Source: Anas platyrhynchos
Lineage: Eukaryota > Chordata > Aves > Anseriformes > Anatidae
Direction: 5' to 3'
NCBI RefSeq assembly: GCF_047663525.1
Contig: NC_092617.1
Coordinates: 4,592,501 to 4,656,500, forward strand
Length of the DNA stretch: 64,000 bases
This document shows, in pieces, positions 34,061 through 46,483 of the stretch. Under the pieces are notes generated by a model that was not told the origin of the DNA, made no database searches, and saw only the letters and a list, made by a program, of their open reading frames with translations. Within the stretch, counting starts at the first letter, position 1; each line of letters starts with the position of its first letter. The position numbers and the translations under genes are program-made.

Positions 34061-35750
34061 GTTTCTGGTGGTGCCAGAGGAGATGCTGTGGGGCCTGAAT
34101 CCTCCTGTGCTGTAGGGGACCGCCAGGCAGGTGAATATCTCCTCTTCTCCCTTGGCTGTAACTGTAGCCTGGGAGGCACTGCCTCAGCCATCTCTGCGTT
34201 ACACCTCCAGCTCCTGTCTTCCAGCTGTAAGCACCTGAAAGTCCATTGCCTGGATGTGCTCTGAGGTGTGGGAAGAGATCTGGGCTTTTCTGGGGTGTTA
34301 GTTCTCTCCCTCTGCACGCTGCTCCTCTCAGAGACGGTCTCATTTTTCATTTTCTTTCCTACCTGGAGGGAAACGCATACTCTGTCCTGGCCATAAAGTT
34401 AAGCATGTTTACTACTTTTGCCACACTACCACATCTCCTGGACCTGTAACCTGGAAAAGTGAATATTTCATGCATGTTCGTGGCCCTGCTTTCTTCCATC
34501 TGTGCAGCAAGGTCCACATCTCAGTGTTATGTACTTTTTTGCAAAGACTGTGAATTGTCATGGATATGATGAGATTCTTCGGGGGGGGGGGGGGGGGGAT
34601 AGGGCACAGGGCTTTGTACAAGATGCAGAATGATCTTAATGGTGTTGGCCTAACAATACTAGAAATGTTTTGAAAATGTCAATAAAAATAAAAAAGAAAA
34701 CAAAACTAAACAGAAATAAAGTCAAACTTCTAAAGCATTGATAATTTATGGATGCACATTTACAACTTTTACAAACTTTGGTGATTCTGCTTTCCTTTTT
34801 TTTCATAGTTAAAAATGGCCAATATTGATGCTTTGACACACTGCCCAGCCTCCACCTGCAGCTCCTGAGGGCCTCTGGTCTCCCACAGGTCCTCTTGACA
34901 GCTGCCAGCCCCAGAAAAACACCTCCAGTACAGAGGGGCCCCTGAACCTAGCAAGGTCTGCCTGGAAAGGTGAACAAATTATTCCAACATAGGAAAGAAA
35001 ATAAAAATAAATAAATAAAAGAGCACGTGTTCATCACTTCAAACACTCTGCCTAGAACAGTCCTTGTATGGCCATCCCTTGGGGAAGGTGAACCTCATTA
35101 GCTGCAGCTTGCACAGGGCACACAGCTGAGGAGAGTGTTTTACTGTTTACTGAACTGCACCACACCTAACTTTGGTTGGTTTTCAATGGGGAGCAGTCCT
35201 TCTGTGCCTGCGTGCAGGCAGTTCTGTGGGGAAAAGGGCTGGGAGTTGGTGCAAAGGAGCTGTAACATGCAGCTGCAGCCCTGACTGGAGAAGTCTGATG
35301 GGAGGAGAAGTGCTGCAAGTCCCAGGTAGCTCCTGAGAGAAATGGTGGGGCTGGGGAGGTGAGGAGGCAAGGTTGCCCACGGAGTGCCTGGCCTCAAGGG
35401 ACTGCCTTTCCAAGCTGACCAGGCCTCCTTAGGAGACCCTCTGGATCAATAGCAAAGGAAGAGGGCAGGGAATTGAAATAAATCAATAAAGAATCCAGCT
35501 TGAAGGGAAAGCTCCCTTATTATCAACTGCTCATTGAAATCTGCTTCATTCACTAGCTTTCTGAAATCTCCCCAATTAGACGTAAAAACCTTGAAGACTT
35601 GAATGAACTGCTGGGAAGAAAGAGGGCACAGGAGGGCTCTCTGCATTGTGCCGAGCCCCAGGGTGTATTTGGCGCTGAGTCCATGCACCTCTGATGCTGA
35701 GAGAAGATAGCGCAGGCTGTTCAAGAAGTTAAGGCTAGAAGAAATGCTGA
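34060..35750. other. Unclassified intergenic sequence with an 18-G run
   Basis: No gene or recognisable transposon. A run of 18 G occupies 34581-34598. AT-rich 34640-34830 and 34980-35020 contain simple AATAAA-type runs. Confidence 0.3.
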
Positions 35751-36960
35751 AGGTTCTGGGAGTGTTAATTGGTCCCACTGGGGGCCATTACCACCACAGC
35801 TCCCCCATGGACTTGTTAGCAAAGGAAACGGGAGGCAGTGATGATAGGCAGGCAAAGGCAAAGTAAAGGTGGCCCTGATGGCAAGGAAACCTTGATGTGT
35901 TTTATCAAAGCAATCACCAAGGCCTGACACCCAGCTCTGGTAAGAGAGTTTCTGTCCCTCATGCTGCTCTTCAAGGGGCAGTGGGATCTGGGGTGTGTGA
36001 TGGCAACTAAAGGACAACAGTACAACATCAGTGCACAGGGCTGCAAGGAGGCCACATGGTTCCAGTGCCAGGAGCACAATGTGTCGTCTCATAGGCCCCA
36101 GTGGCAGAGACAACAGCCAGAGCCACGGGGACAAAGACCTCTGCTGCGTCAGGGCCTTCCAGCCCTGCCAGTGCCCTTGGACATCTCCCCACAGGTTGTC
36201 CTACCCTGTTGCATGCCTGAACCATTTTCCCTGTGGCCTGGAGACATCCAACCTGCTTCCCCACCACAGCATCTCCCTACTCATACTAGGGACTCCTTAT
36301 GCTCACTGCCTCTGACTTGAAACACAAGCCATGGGCTGAAGCAGACACCCTCTGAGTCACCACAGCACTGCCCTTGGAGTGGCATTTCTTTCTCCTCATC
36401 ACCACTCTGGACCTCCAAAACAGCCAAATTATGGTGGATTTCCTTTCTCATGCTCTTTACCCCTACCCAAAATGTGCCATCATCTCTGAAAGCAGATTTC
36501 CATCTGTCAGGAGCTCCTGCAGTCTGGTCTAAGCCTGCTGTGATGTATGGAGCTGTGCTGCCCCTGATGCAGAGCAGAGCATCACAAGATGGGAAAGAGA
36601 GGCTCTCTTCTCCTTGGAAAACTGAATGAGAATTATTCACCAAATCCCAGTGTTTCACAAGGTCGTCTGCAGGGAACACTTACCGTCGATGGACAAGTCT
36701 CAGGTTAGGAAACATGTAAGGAAACTGGGAACCGTAGCATGGTGGCCCCAAGTCCTGCCTGCCCTCCTCCTACCACGCGCCATCAGGCGGCTGCAGCAGA
36801 GAGGACCCACAGCCAGCCCCTGGCTGGGATCTGCCACCCGCCTCTCCAGTGCCACGCCTGCTGCCTTGGGGTGCTCTGTGAGGCGCTGAGTGACCTCACA
36901 AGGCCTGCTGGCCAGCACGTCTTCTGCAGGGCAACCAGCAATGCAGCAGGGACCTCACCA
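35750..36960 (-). repeat. Orphan OR upstream/flank module
   Basis: 35760-36140 is homologous to OR upstream DNA at 10560-10900, 30040-30380 and 42400-42760 (shared 'ggcagagacaacagcca', 'ggcagtgatgat'). 36740-36850, inverted, resembles the 3' flank at 7620-7690. No OR exon is attached. Confidence 0.45.
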
Positions 36961-37084
36961 TGGCCCTTCCATTCCCCTCTCTCCCCTCATCCTCGGCCTT
37001 GTCTCTGGTGACATGAGCAGCCTTGGGAGGGGCTTCCTGGCCTCCCCTTGATACTGAGCTGAAAGGAAAAATGGTCTCTTCCTT

Positions 37085-37725
37085 GACAGAACAATGGCTT
37101 CAAATTTGAAAAGCTTCATTAGGAGATAGGTGAAACCTTTACTAGGTTTTGTTAGAGAGAAGGAAATTTAGAAGCATTCACCCCTGATGTTACTTTAGTC
37201 ACTGATTAGTCAGCTTTATCTATAAGAGCCTACAGACTTGTATCTCAGACTGAGGGCAAGGTGACCCAGGCCTAGAGCATGTGTCAGAAGATTAGGTGAG
37301 AAATTCATGCTATGCATATATCCTTGGATGTGTAACCACCTAAGCTTTGTATGCACACCTGAGATGAAAGAATAAGAGAAGAAAGATTTTGATGGCTTGA
37401 GCATGGTCAAGAACTGGATTCAACTAACGAACATAGTGAGGAAGACTACTGATGACCACCAGAGACCCCTGAGAGACAGTGGAAACAAATGTGCATGTGT
37501 CAGCGACACTTACTGATTTTAATGAGTTACAGGAAGAGGTATGAATATATTTTGGGGAAATGTGATTAACATGTATGTTTTGCTTGTATATAAGCCCTAT
37601 AGCTCAAACAGTTCTGTAAGCACTGGAGTGATCCCCTGTGTGTCCAGCACCTCCGTAAAAGAACGCCTGTTTTCTAAAACTCCAAACTGAGTCTTAGAGA
37701 GTTACTTTGACTGGCTTTTACAGTA
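37085..37725 (+). repeat. Probable solo LTR of a retrovirus
   Basis: TATATAA at 37587-37593 is followed by an R-U5-like stretch ('ctgtaagcactggagtgatcccc…ttttctaaaactccaaactgagtc') ending near 'ttttaca' at 37721. No internal retroviral sequence adjoins. Ends approximate, family not identified. Confidence 0.45.
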
Positions 37726-37844
37726 TCACCCTTGCCTCTTGCCAGCTGCTGCCCACTCAGGCTCCTCGTACAAACGTGGCCCTGCACCAACACCACTGCT
37801 CGTGCTGCCTTTGCTGCCTCACCCTGTCCTCTCCCTCGACTCCT

Positions 37845-38100
37845 TGTCTCTGCCGGGCCCCACGTTCCACACCCAAACATATCCCTTTGCTGTCGTCACC
37901 CTCTCCTCTGCCCAGCGGGATGGCAGATCCAGGGCAGGACATGGTAGTGTTAGGCCCTGTAGCACCCATGCAAAGCGCTTGTGGCAAAGTGGGAGCTGAG
38001 ACTGGGTTCTGTTGTGCAGAGGAGGCCCCATGAAGAAAAGATGAGGTTAAAAAGCAACTTGCGGGGGGTGGGGTGGGGGTGGGGTGGGGGGGCGGAGTTC
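37845..38100. repeat. Inverted OR-flank piece and G-rich tract
   Basis: 37845-37900 is the reverse complement of 26540-26590 ('gggccc…gcagagacaaggagtc'). 38062-38096 is a G-rich tract of G runs of four or more separated by single T or C, which could form a G-quadruplex. Confidence 0.5.
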
Positions 38101-38144
38101 TGTCGTGGTTTGGCATGAGAGGCTTCTGGCCACGAAGGAGCAAG

Positions 38145-38985
38145 GGATGGGTTGACACAACTTCTCTGGGCAACCTGTTCCATTGACCACTATCCCCAAA
38201 GGAGAGAATGTCTTCCTTATACCTAATTTTAAAGCACCCTCTTTTAGGCCCCCTTTAGGCCAACTGCAGTTGGCTTTCTGGGCTGCAAACTCACGTTGCC
38301 GGCACAGGTTGAGCTTCTCATCCACCAGTACCCCAGGTCCTTCTCCTCAGAGCTGCTCTCTACCCATTCTCCACCCAGCCGGTATTTGTGCTTGGGATTG
38401 CCTCAGTCCAGCTGCAGGACCTTGCACTTGGCCTTTGTGAACCTCAAGAGGTTCCCACAGGAAAATCTCTCAAGCCTGTCCAGGTCCATCTGCATATCAT
38501 CCCTTCCCTTCAGTGTATTGACTGCACCACCCAGCTTGGTGTTATCAGCATACTCACTGAGACTGCACTCAGTCATGCTGTCCATGTCACTGACAAAGTG
38601 TTAAAAAGTGCTGGCCCCAATACTGACCCCTGAGGAACAGCACTCTTTACTGACCTCCACTTGGACATTGAGCTGTAGACTCCAGCTCCTTGAGGGTGAC
38701 CATCCAGACAATTCCTCACCCACCAGGTGATCCATCCATCACATCCATATGTCTCCAATTGAGGGAAAAGACTATTGTGTGGGACAGTGTCAAATGATTT
38801 GCACAAGTCAAAGTTCACGATGTGAGGTGCTCTTCCCCTCTCTACCAGTGCTGTAAGCCCATCGTAGAAGGCCACCAGGTTTGTCAGGCACAATCTGCCC
38901 TGTGTGAAGCCATGTTGGCTGTCACCAACAGCCACCAGTTTGCTGTCACCACCAGTCCAAAAGGCAGAGTAGCATGAGAGAGGCA
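38145..38985 (-). mobile_element. CR1 LINE fragment, degraded
   Basis: On the minus strand: GDSQHGFTQGRLCLTNLVAF (38880-38940), DLCKSFDTVPH, AVPQGSVLGPALFN, then in another frame YADNTKLGGAV, where the catalytic FADD has become YADN. It ends without a clear CR1 tail. Confidence 0.8.
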
Positions 38986-38989
38986 TTTG

Positions 38990-40215
38990 CAATGAACCTG
39001 TGCAAGGAGGGAGACAAAAATCTCATGGGAACACTGGGGATAATTACTGGAGTTCTACACAGAGAAATGTCAAGGCTCTGTGAGGTGTCCATATCTGAGC
39101 TGGCCTCGTGCACTGCTCATCCACACTGGGCTGTTCAGAGACACGAGTCCCTGCGTTGCACACACACAGTGCACTGCAGCACTTGCAGGGTCCCTCTGGC
39201 TCCTTCAGCCACTGCCAGAGGCTGGGAGGCACCTCAGCCCTGTGGTGGGTGTATCGCCTTGCTCTGTCCTCCTCTGAGATGCCCCACAGCATGAGGAATG
39301 GGCACAGGGACCTTGGGAGTTCAAGGAAACACATTGCAGAGCTGCATTCAGGTCTTGCATTTTGGACTAGATGGTCTCTGAAGGTGCCTTCCCCCTGGAC
39401 TATTCTCTGCTATTCAGGCAGATGCCCCATGGTTGTTACACTCAGGAAGAAGGGAACTGAAGACACTCTGCCCCACTGGCCTTCATGACACCCCTAGGGA
39501 TAGCTGATGACCTTTGTGCTTGCTCTTGTTCCTCTCTCCATGTGCATACGATGTGCCTGCAGGTAGCAGCAGCTGCAAAGGGTTTCTGTTCCTGTGTCTC
39601 TCCTGCACCTGCACAGGCCCTGCTCTTCTCCCAGCTCATCCTATGTCCCAGGGAGCCTTTGGGACTCTCGTTGAGCATGTTCTGATGTGACAGCAACTCT
39701 GAAAGATGATGTGAGCCTTCAGGCATGGCCCTTTTAGGAGGGAAATGCTGTTCTGGAGGCCAGCTGTGTCACTCATGTGCCCACTGCCTGTCTATGCCTG
39801 CAGTCCCAGCACAGCCTCACAGCAGCACTGGCACCAAGCTACAGGAGCATCCAGGCCTTACTCTGCCAGCAGGGCTCAGCAGGAGAGGGTGTCAGTGGCA
39901 GGAGAGCAGCTCTGCATGGACCCAGCACTGGTGTTCCCAGGCTGGACTGCCACAACTCTTCCTCTTCACCTCTGCACACCGTCCCTGAAGCCACAGAAAA
40001 CATCTCAGGGGAACGATATAAGAAAAATAGTCACTTTAATTGGTTTAAATACTCAAGCAAAATGAAGAATTATATTTCTTTGTGGAAAATATTTGATAAA
40101 ATAAAATGGAGAAAAAAGCAGAACACCAATAACAACATAAGAACATAATACCCACTGGCTTCAGCTATCATGATTTACATTATGAGTGATTTACAGAAGA
40201 AGGCAGGCAATATAT
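38990..40215 (-). repeat. OR4 3' flank, inverted duplicate of OR5 flank
   Basis: Reverse complement of about 47411-48205 with gaps: 'aaggagggagac', 'cagtgcactg…gcagcacttgcagggtccctctggct', and the stretch 'ttaattggtttaaatac' near 40035 matched at 47577-47594. A weak CR1 3' remnant lies at 39340-39420. Confidence 0.6.
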
Positions 40216-40218
40216 TGC

Positions 40219-41145
40219 TCAAGAAAAACACCCAGTCATCACTTTCCACATGGCAACCTTGATCTCCTTGTTCCTCATGCTGTAGATGAAGGGGTTCACT
40301 ACTGGAGGCACCACCAAGTACAGAAATGCCAGAACAAGATCCAGGGAAGGGGAGGAAATTGATGGGGGCTTCAGGTGGGCAAAGATAACTGTGCTGAGAA
40401 AGAGGGAGACCACAGCCAGGTGAGGGAGGCACGTGGAGAAGGCTTTGTGCCAGCCCTGCTCAGAGGGCATCCTCAGCACAGCCCTGAAGATCTGCACATA
40501 GGACACCACAATGAAAACAAAACAACCCCCAAATGGAAAAGCAGTAACCGTACAAAGTTGAACTTCCCTTATGTATGAGTCTGAGCAGGAGAGCTTGAGG
40601 ATCTGGGGGATTTCACAGAAGAACTGGCTGAGAGAATTGCCACAGCAGAGGGGCAGTGAAAATATGTTGGCAATGTGCAGCACAGCTTGGAGAAAGCCAC
40701 TGCCCCAGGCAGCTGCTGCCATCTGGGCACAAGCTCTGCTGCCCAGGAGGCTCCTGTAGTGCAGGGGCTTGCAGATGGCCATGTAGCGGTCATAGGCCAT
40801 GACAGTGAGAAGAGAAAGTTCTGCTAAATTCAAAAAGATTATAAGAAAGAGCTGTGCAACACATCCTGAATAGGGAATGGCCTTGGTGTCCCAGAGCAAA
40901 TTGGTCATGGCTTTGGGCAGAGTGGTGGAGATGCAGCCCAGGTCAAGGAGGGCGAGGTTGAGGAGGAAGAAGTACATGGGGGTGTGGAGGCGGTGGTCGC
41001 AGGCTACGGCGCTGAGGATGAGGCCGTTGCCCAGGAGGGCAGCCAGGTAGATGCCCAGGAAGAGCCCAAAGTGTAGGAGTTGCAGCTCGCGCGTGTCTGC
41101 GAATGCCAGCAGGAGGAACTTAGTGATGGAGCTGTTGTTACACAT
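40219..41145 (-). CDS. Olfactory receptor, family 14 (gamma-c), OR4
   Basis: A 308-residue receptor. The N-terminus MCNNSSITKF departs from the MxN-S-SVSEF of the others but keeps sequons at N3 and N4. G39-N40 is intact; TM3 ends MAYDRYMAIC (Val to Met after DRY); TM5 carries a distinctive IREVQLCTVTAFPFGG shared only with OR5; TM7 is NPFIYSMRN. The C-terminus ends VAMWKVMTGCFS. An acceptor AG at 41170-41169 lies 23 nt before the ATG. Intact. Confidence 0.92.
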   Translation of the reverse strand: MCNNSSITKFLLLAFADTRELQLLHFGLFLGIYLAALLGNGLILSAVACDHRLHTPMYFFLLNLALLDLGCISTTLPKAMTNLLWDTKAIPYSGCVAQLFLIIFLNLAELSLLTVMAYDRYMAICKPLHYRSLLGSRACAQMAAAAWGSGFLQAVLHIANIFSLPLCCGNSLSQFFCEIPQILKLSCSDSYIREVQLCTVTAFPFGGCFVFIVVSYVQIFRAVLRMPSEQGWHKAFSTCLPHLAVVSLFLSTVIFAHLKPPSISSPSLDLVLAFLYLVVPPVVNPFIYSMRNKEIKVAMWKVMTGCFS

Positions 41146-41168
41146 TTATTGCCCCTGAGCAAGGTAGT

Positions 41169-42330
41169 CTGTCCAAAAGAAGAAGTGACATTGTAAAATT
41201 TAAGGACTTCTCTGACCAAAATACTTTGCACGTCTCATATAACAGTCACACAGAACACATTCTTTCCCATTCCTTTCACAGGAAGAGCTTTCTGCAGCTG
41301 CTTGGCTTACCTCTGCCTGGTGCTCTGAGGGTGCCAAAAGAAGCAGGGGGCTGTGCTGTGGGGCTCTGCAGCAGTCAGTCCTGGTGTAGACAGGTAAAAG
41401 AGAACCCTGAGTGATCTGAGAAGTCCACTGGGCAAGGTCATCTCCTTGTCTGCAGGACAGGAGAAGGTCAAATAACTCCTTAAGAAACAACAAAGGTGGT
41501 GTCTGTATGCTGAGGTGTGTGAGGTGCCTCAGAGCAGCAGCAATGCTCAAGGAGCCTTAGTCTCTACTACAGATGCTCCTACTCCATTACCATCCTTCTG
41601 CCTCAGCACATGGGCAGGAAAATGAAGCAGATTCTAAAAAGTGCACTGCCTTCAGGTAGCTCTCAGCAGGCAGTTCTGCAGTGCAGTGCCCTGGGGAGGT
41701 GTGGGGCTGTGAACAGCCTGCCCCAGGCAGCAGGCTCTGGGCAGCAGCAGGACCCTGCCCTGTCCTGCCCTGAGGTACCAGGGGGGATCCTTCCACCCAC
41801 AGCTTCTCCCCGCAGCCCCTGGGCAGCTCCCCGGGCAGGCTGAGTGCTGAGCCTGGCAGGTGGCAGAGGCCCTGCCGCGGCACACAGCCCCTGGAGCACA
41901 GCAGGGACCCTGCTCTGCACCACAGCCCTGGCCACCCCTGCCTGCACTCCTGGCTGCATAGCCTGCAGCCGGCCCCAAGAGAAGAGAGTCTTCAGACCCT
42001 GCACGCAGACCCTGCAGCACACGAGCCCTGCATGCCCTTCAACTCCAACACAGAGCGTCCTCCTGACAGCTCCCATCAGCTGAGGGCTGGGCCAGCTCCA
42101 GGAGAGCCTGGCAGGGTGTGCAGCAGCATTGCCCTGCACCCAGAGACTTACCATGGGGAGGTGGCTGGGAAGATTTCTCCCTCTGCCAGCTCTCCTCTGC
42201 CTACCCCCCCACCTCAGGCTGCCCTGAACCTCTCTCCCCCTTCTCTCCTCTCCCCATGCCAGCTGCACGCAGTGCCCCCAGCAATGCTGTGCCTGGCAGA
42301 GGAGCTTGATCTGGGTGGCTGAAGCAGCTT
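41169..42330 (-). promoter_or_regulatory. OR4 upstream region: candidate intron and diverged module
   Basis: Donor GGTAAGTCTCTG (GT 42151-42150) and acceptor at 41169 bracket 983 nt. The conserved module at about 42190-42320 is recognisable, but its palindrome is spoiled (AGGAGCTTGATCT). Further upstream (42400-42990) it again matches the OR1/OR3 upstream DNA. Confidence 0.45.
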
Positions 42331-43009
42331 CTCAAGTAGTCCAAGTCTGACGCAAACTCCAAAGCCTCTCGCAGTGCTAACGGTCCCACTGAGGGACATT
42401 ACTGTCAAGGCCTCCCCATGGACTTGTTAGAGCAGAAAAGGGCAGGCAGTGATGACGAGGAGACCAAGGCCCAGGAAAGGTGGCCCTGATGCTGAGGAAA
42501 CCTTGATGTGTCCCATGAAGTCCAACAGTCGGGCCCTGACCCCAGCCTCTGGGAAGGGAGATGCTGTCCCTCCAGCGGGGGTTAGGGCTCTTCCTGGGCC
42601 AATGCACAGTGGGTAAGGGCAGTGCCAAGTACAAGGCTACAGGAGGACATCTCCCAGGCTCCTGGAGGGGGATGAGGAGGCATTGAGGCCCTACTGCTGT
42701 AAGGATGAGGTGTCTCCTCATAGGCATCACTGACGGAGACAAGAGCCAGAGCCCAGCAGACAAAGCTGTTGGCTCTGTCGGGGCTTTCATCTTGCAAAAG
42801 ATCCTTGACAACAACCACCACACGCTGTCCTATGCTGTCACATGTCTGCACCTGTTTCCCTGCAGGACTTAGATACCCACCTTGCTTCCCCACCTTGCTC
42901 TCACCTTGCGCTGAGCACCTCCCTGCCTTGACTGATGTCTCTCCATCTGCCCTCAGTAATCCATGAAACACAAAGCCAGGGGCTGATCTGGACATCCCTA
43001 GAGAGGGAG

Positions 43010-43500
43010 GGAGAAGGGTGAGTGAACCTCTACAACAATTTCGTAGAGGTAAGAGGCTTCAGGTAATGTTGATGCTGCTTTAACACAGAATTAAAACATT
43101 GATGTAAGGCCGTTAGCCAATTTTAAAGAGTAACCAGTTTTAAAGAAAACCCACGTTTGAAGAGTTTTAAAGAGTAATCCCTAAACCTAAATGCCACTCC
43201 AACACCCTGACAAGAATCCCCTATTCTAATGCTTGAACTCAAAGTATTCCATGAAGCAAAACTCAGCCCATAGTCCTTTGCCCTTGCCTTTACTCTTGGG
43301 CTCACCCTAATCCCTGCCTTCAATACTAGCATTAACATGCTCCATTAAACCTAGACTTCTAGTCAGATGTAAAACAAAAAACTGTTCCACAAAGTTTGCC
43401 CATAACCTAACCACAGACCTGACACCCTAAACAGAACAGCCCATCTGCTAAATTTCTAATCCAGAAAAGTGAACCCTTGTCTCTAAGGGACTAGAGAAGT
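43010..43500 (+). repeat. Dispersed repeat 'B' copy
   Basis: Matches 22990-23500, with 'gtaagaggcttcaggtaatg' and 'aaccacagacctgacaccc'. Confidence 0.6.
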
Positions 43501-43504
43501 CAGC

Positions 43505-43905
43505 TCTACCTCAGGATCTACTGCCGCAGCAGCAGGAATGTGGCTGTGGCAGGGACTGTGAGGTCACTTCTGTCTCTGCAGTGGATAGGGCAGCAGCAGG
43601 AACATGTCACAGAAAGGGACTGTGAGGTCACTTCTGTCTGTAGCTGGCAGGTCACCCTTGACATAGACCTGGGATCTGAACTTTTGGGCTGACATCTGGC
43701 AGTGGCCCTGCTAGGCCAGCAGAAGGCACCTGCTTGGCATGCTGACTGGGGGATCCCCTCTGCCTCCAGACCCAGGAGAACCCAGGCAGAAAGAAGGCCC
43801 GCATATGGGTCATCTTGTCCCTTCAGCTTGAGTCCATGACTGGAGAGCAGGAGGCTCATAGCTTGGCTGTGTCTTGCCAAGAAGCTGCAAGAGCAGCAGC
43901 CAGCC
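43505..43905 (-). repeat. Dispersed repeat 'A' copy
   Basis: Directly after B, same arrangement as at 22740-24175 and 56780-57955. Confidence 0.65.
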
Positions 43906-43944
43906 CATTTCTTTAAAAATGCTCATGAGGTGACTTCTGTCTTG

Positions 43945-44435
43945 TTGATTGCTGCACCCATGGGCTGAGGCCAACTGCATGAAGTTGGCCAAGTGCTGGG
44001 TCCTGCACTTGGGGCACAACAACTCCATGCAATGCTGTGGGAAGGGTGGCTGGACAGCTGCCCAGGGGAAAAGGACCTGGGGATATTGGTGGATAGTCGG
44101 CCTAATATGAGCCATCAGTGTGCTAAGTTGGCCAAGAAGGCCTGCCTTGTACCAAGGATACTGTGGTCAACAGATGTAGGGAAGTGATAGTCCTTCTGTA
44201 CTTGCCCTGGTGAGGCCACACCTCAAGGACTGCATTCAGCTCTGGGGCTCCCTGTGTAAGAAGGACATGGATCTATTAGATCTGTGCCCCATCCTGTGAT
44301 GCATTCAAGGCCAGGTTGGATGGGCTTTCAGCAACCTGGTCTAGTGGAAGGTGTCCCTGCCCATGGGAGGTGAGTTGGAATTATGTGATCTATAAGGTCT
44401 TTTTCTACCTGAACTATTCTGTGATTCTGTAAATT
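43945..44435 (+). mobile_element. CR1 LINE fragment
   Basis: Degraded RT end ('aactgcatgaagttggccaagtgc', 'gtggatagtcggcctaatatgagcc') and 3' end with 'gaactattctgtgattctgt'. Shares its 5' part with 17445-17700, but with deletions. Confidence 0.8.
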
Positions 44436-45595
44436 TGAAACACAACACCATACCAGCTACTAGGAAGAAAAAATAACTCTATCTCAGACAAAACTAAGAC
44501 AATATCCAGCACGTATTTCATACAATCTATGTCATGCTCAGCTCTGTCAATTTCTGATTAATCACCACCACCTTTCCTGTCTTTTGATATGAACACAAAA
44601 ATGTCATGACCTTAGTCAATTGGTGTCAATAATAATAGTAATAATAATAATTCCTGTTGCGTTCTATTAAATTGCCTTTATCTCAATGCATGAACTTTTA
44701 CTTTTTTTTTTTTTTTTTTTTTTTCCTCTCAGTTCTCTCCTCCATCCCATTGGATGAATAGATTTGTAGTGCTGAGCTGCCTGCAGGGTCAAACCACAGC
44801 AAGTCTTCTTGGTGCCTAGCGTGGAGCACAGAGGTTGAGATGCCAGATCTGACCACAGTGTTTTAAAAATAAATTGTTATAAGCATTAGATGAGTTTAAC
44901 AGTTGCTGATCACAATATTGATCTTTTTGATCTGGGGTCTGTTGTGCTTCTTTTCAGAACTGTGTTGTATAGCACATTAGTAACTTCCATGTCATGCTGT
45001 TTATCAGTTCTGGGGGCTGGTTTAAGGTTACTGCCTTGCTGTATTGGATAACACTGACTTCTGATAGGATCAAATTATTGCCCCCTCAATACCTGAGGAA
45101 CCGTCTCTTCATCTCTTGGAAACTATGAAGAATTACAGACTTTGTCTTTTCTCCTCAGGGATTACATCTGTGCAGGGTGGAGGGGGATGCTTTTCCCCAC
45201 TTCTTCACTCTCCCTTTCTCCTCCACCTCATGCTTCTCCTCCGGGCTAATTACAACAGCTCTTCAAAGCTTTGAATATCCTTGGGATGGTCAAACCAGCA
45301 TGTTCCTATTTTTAGGTCTCCTGAACGCCATTCAGGTTTTGTTTAAGTTTAAACAACAACTTAAACGTGCCATCCAGAGATCTGTCCAGAGGCAGGAAAG
45401 CTAGGAGTGGCAGGGAGAGTTCGAAGATCTGGGCAGGCACCTACAGCAGTGGACACGTCAATTGCTTTGGAATTTCACCTCTGAGCAAGTGCAATCTTAA
45501 ACAAAACTATGAAATGCTTAAGCGTGTCATCACCCCGGCAATTCCAAACAGACACAAAACACTGCAATATGCTGGTTGTTAAGTTATGCTTATGA
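44436..45595 (+). mobile_element. ERV fragment: broken LTR, leader and gag-like frame
   Basis: 44436-44510 is the start of an LTR in reverse. About 44600-44796 is the end of the same LTR type in forward orientation, finishing 'tcaaaccacagca'. It is followed by 'tggtgcctagcgtggagc' (44801 on), similar to a tRNA-Lys-type primer site with several mismatches. A leader runs to an open frame 45177-45404, and homology continues through stops to about 45590. The same leader/gag segment occurs on the minus strand at 50004-51070. Rearranged and inactive. Confidence 0.6.
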
Positions 45596-45619
45596 AGCTA
45601 CAGTCCACATCTCTCCCAT

Positions 45620-46460
45620 CCCTGTGACTTTTCTCAAGAAGTTGGTGATGACTTCAGGCTGCTTCAAACACCACACCCCTGCAGAGACCCTGTTGCTCTC
45701 AGGAGCTGTCAGTCCTGAGGCCTTGGGGACACCTCGAGGGAGCCCAAGGGCACAGAGAAAGTGATGCCATGGTCGGGTGCTGTGCTGCTGAGCTGGGCCG
45801 GGCTCCTGGGCCCAAGGGGAGCTCCTGGTAAGCGCTGCAGAGAGACAGCTGTGCCCAGGAGCAGCTCCTCTGCACAACCCAGTAGGGCTGGGGGCTCTGA
45901 CCGCAGCTGGCACACAGAGAGGACAGAAGGAGAGAGGGCTTGGAGGCACTGAGGAGCACAACAACAGAGGGCAGCGTGTGGCAGGACACATCTGCAGGCT
46001 CTTGGCACTGTGAGGCTCTGGCAGCAGGGCCATGCAGGTGGGGTTGCCAGAGGGGTCTTCTACAGCTGGCACATCACATGGCTGATAATATTTGTCAAGA
46101 TGGTTCAATCTGTTTCTCCAGTGAGAAGTTGAATATGTTGTAGAGAATGGCATTTATATAGGGTCATTTCCAGAAGAAGATTGAGGCTCGGTTTATCTGA
46201 CGGAGAAGACTTTTTTGGTTCTGTGTTTTCCCATTCCTGCATTGCAGAAGAGGCAAGCTTGACGGTAATGTGTTGTCAGGATTGTACAGGAGACTGTGAA
46301 TCCCAGAGCATTGCACAGAGAGCTCAGAATAGAAGCAATGAGATTCATACAGGTTCTCCTGCAATGAGAGACGATCGTCTGGGGGATGTTCTAAGACATG
46401 GAATAGGTTTTCCTCATTGAAGTCTGTTCTAGTTTTGTTCTGCATTCTCCTCTTCAACAG
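45620..46460 (+). promoter_or_regulatory. OR5 upstream block with conserved module
   Basis: Near-identical to the OR2 block. Palindrome at 45857-45869, GGTAAGC donor (GT 45828-45829), acceptor AG 46459-46460. The second donor of OR2 is destroyed here (TGTCAAG). The signal-peptide-like frame is kept, 45764-45952. Confidence 0.55.
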
Positions 46461-46483
46461 GCAGCTGTGTTTAATGTCAGAAA

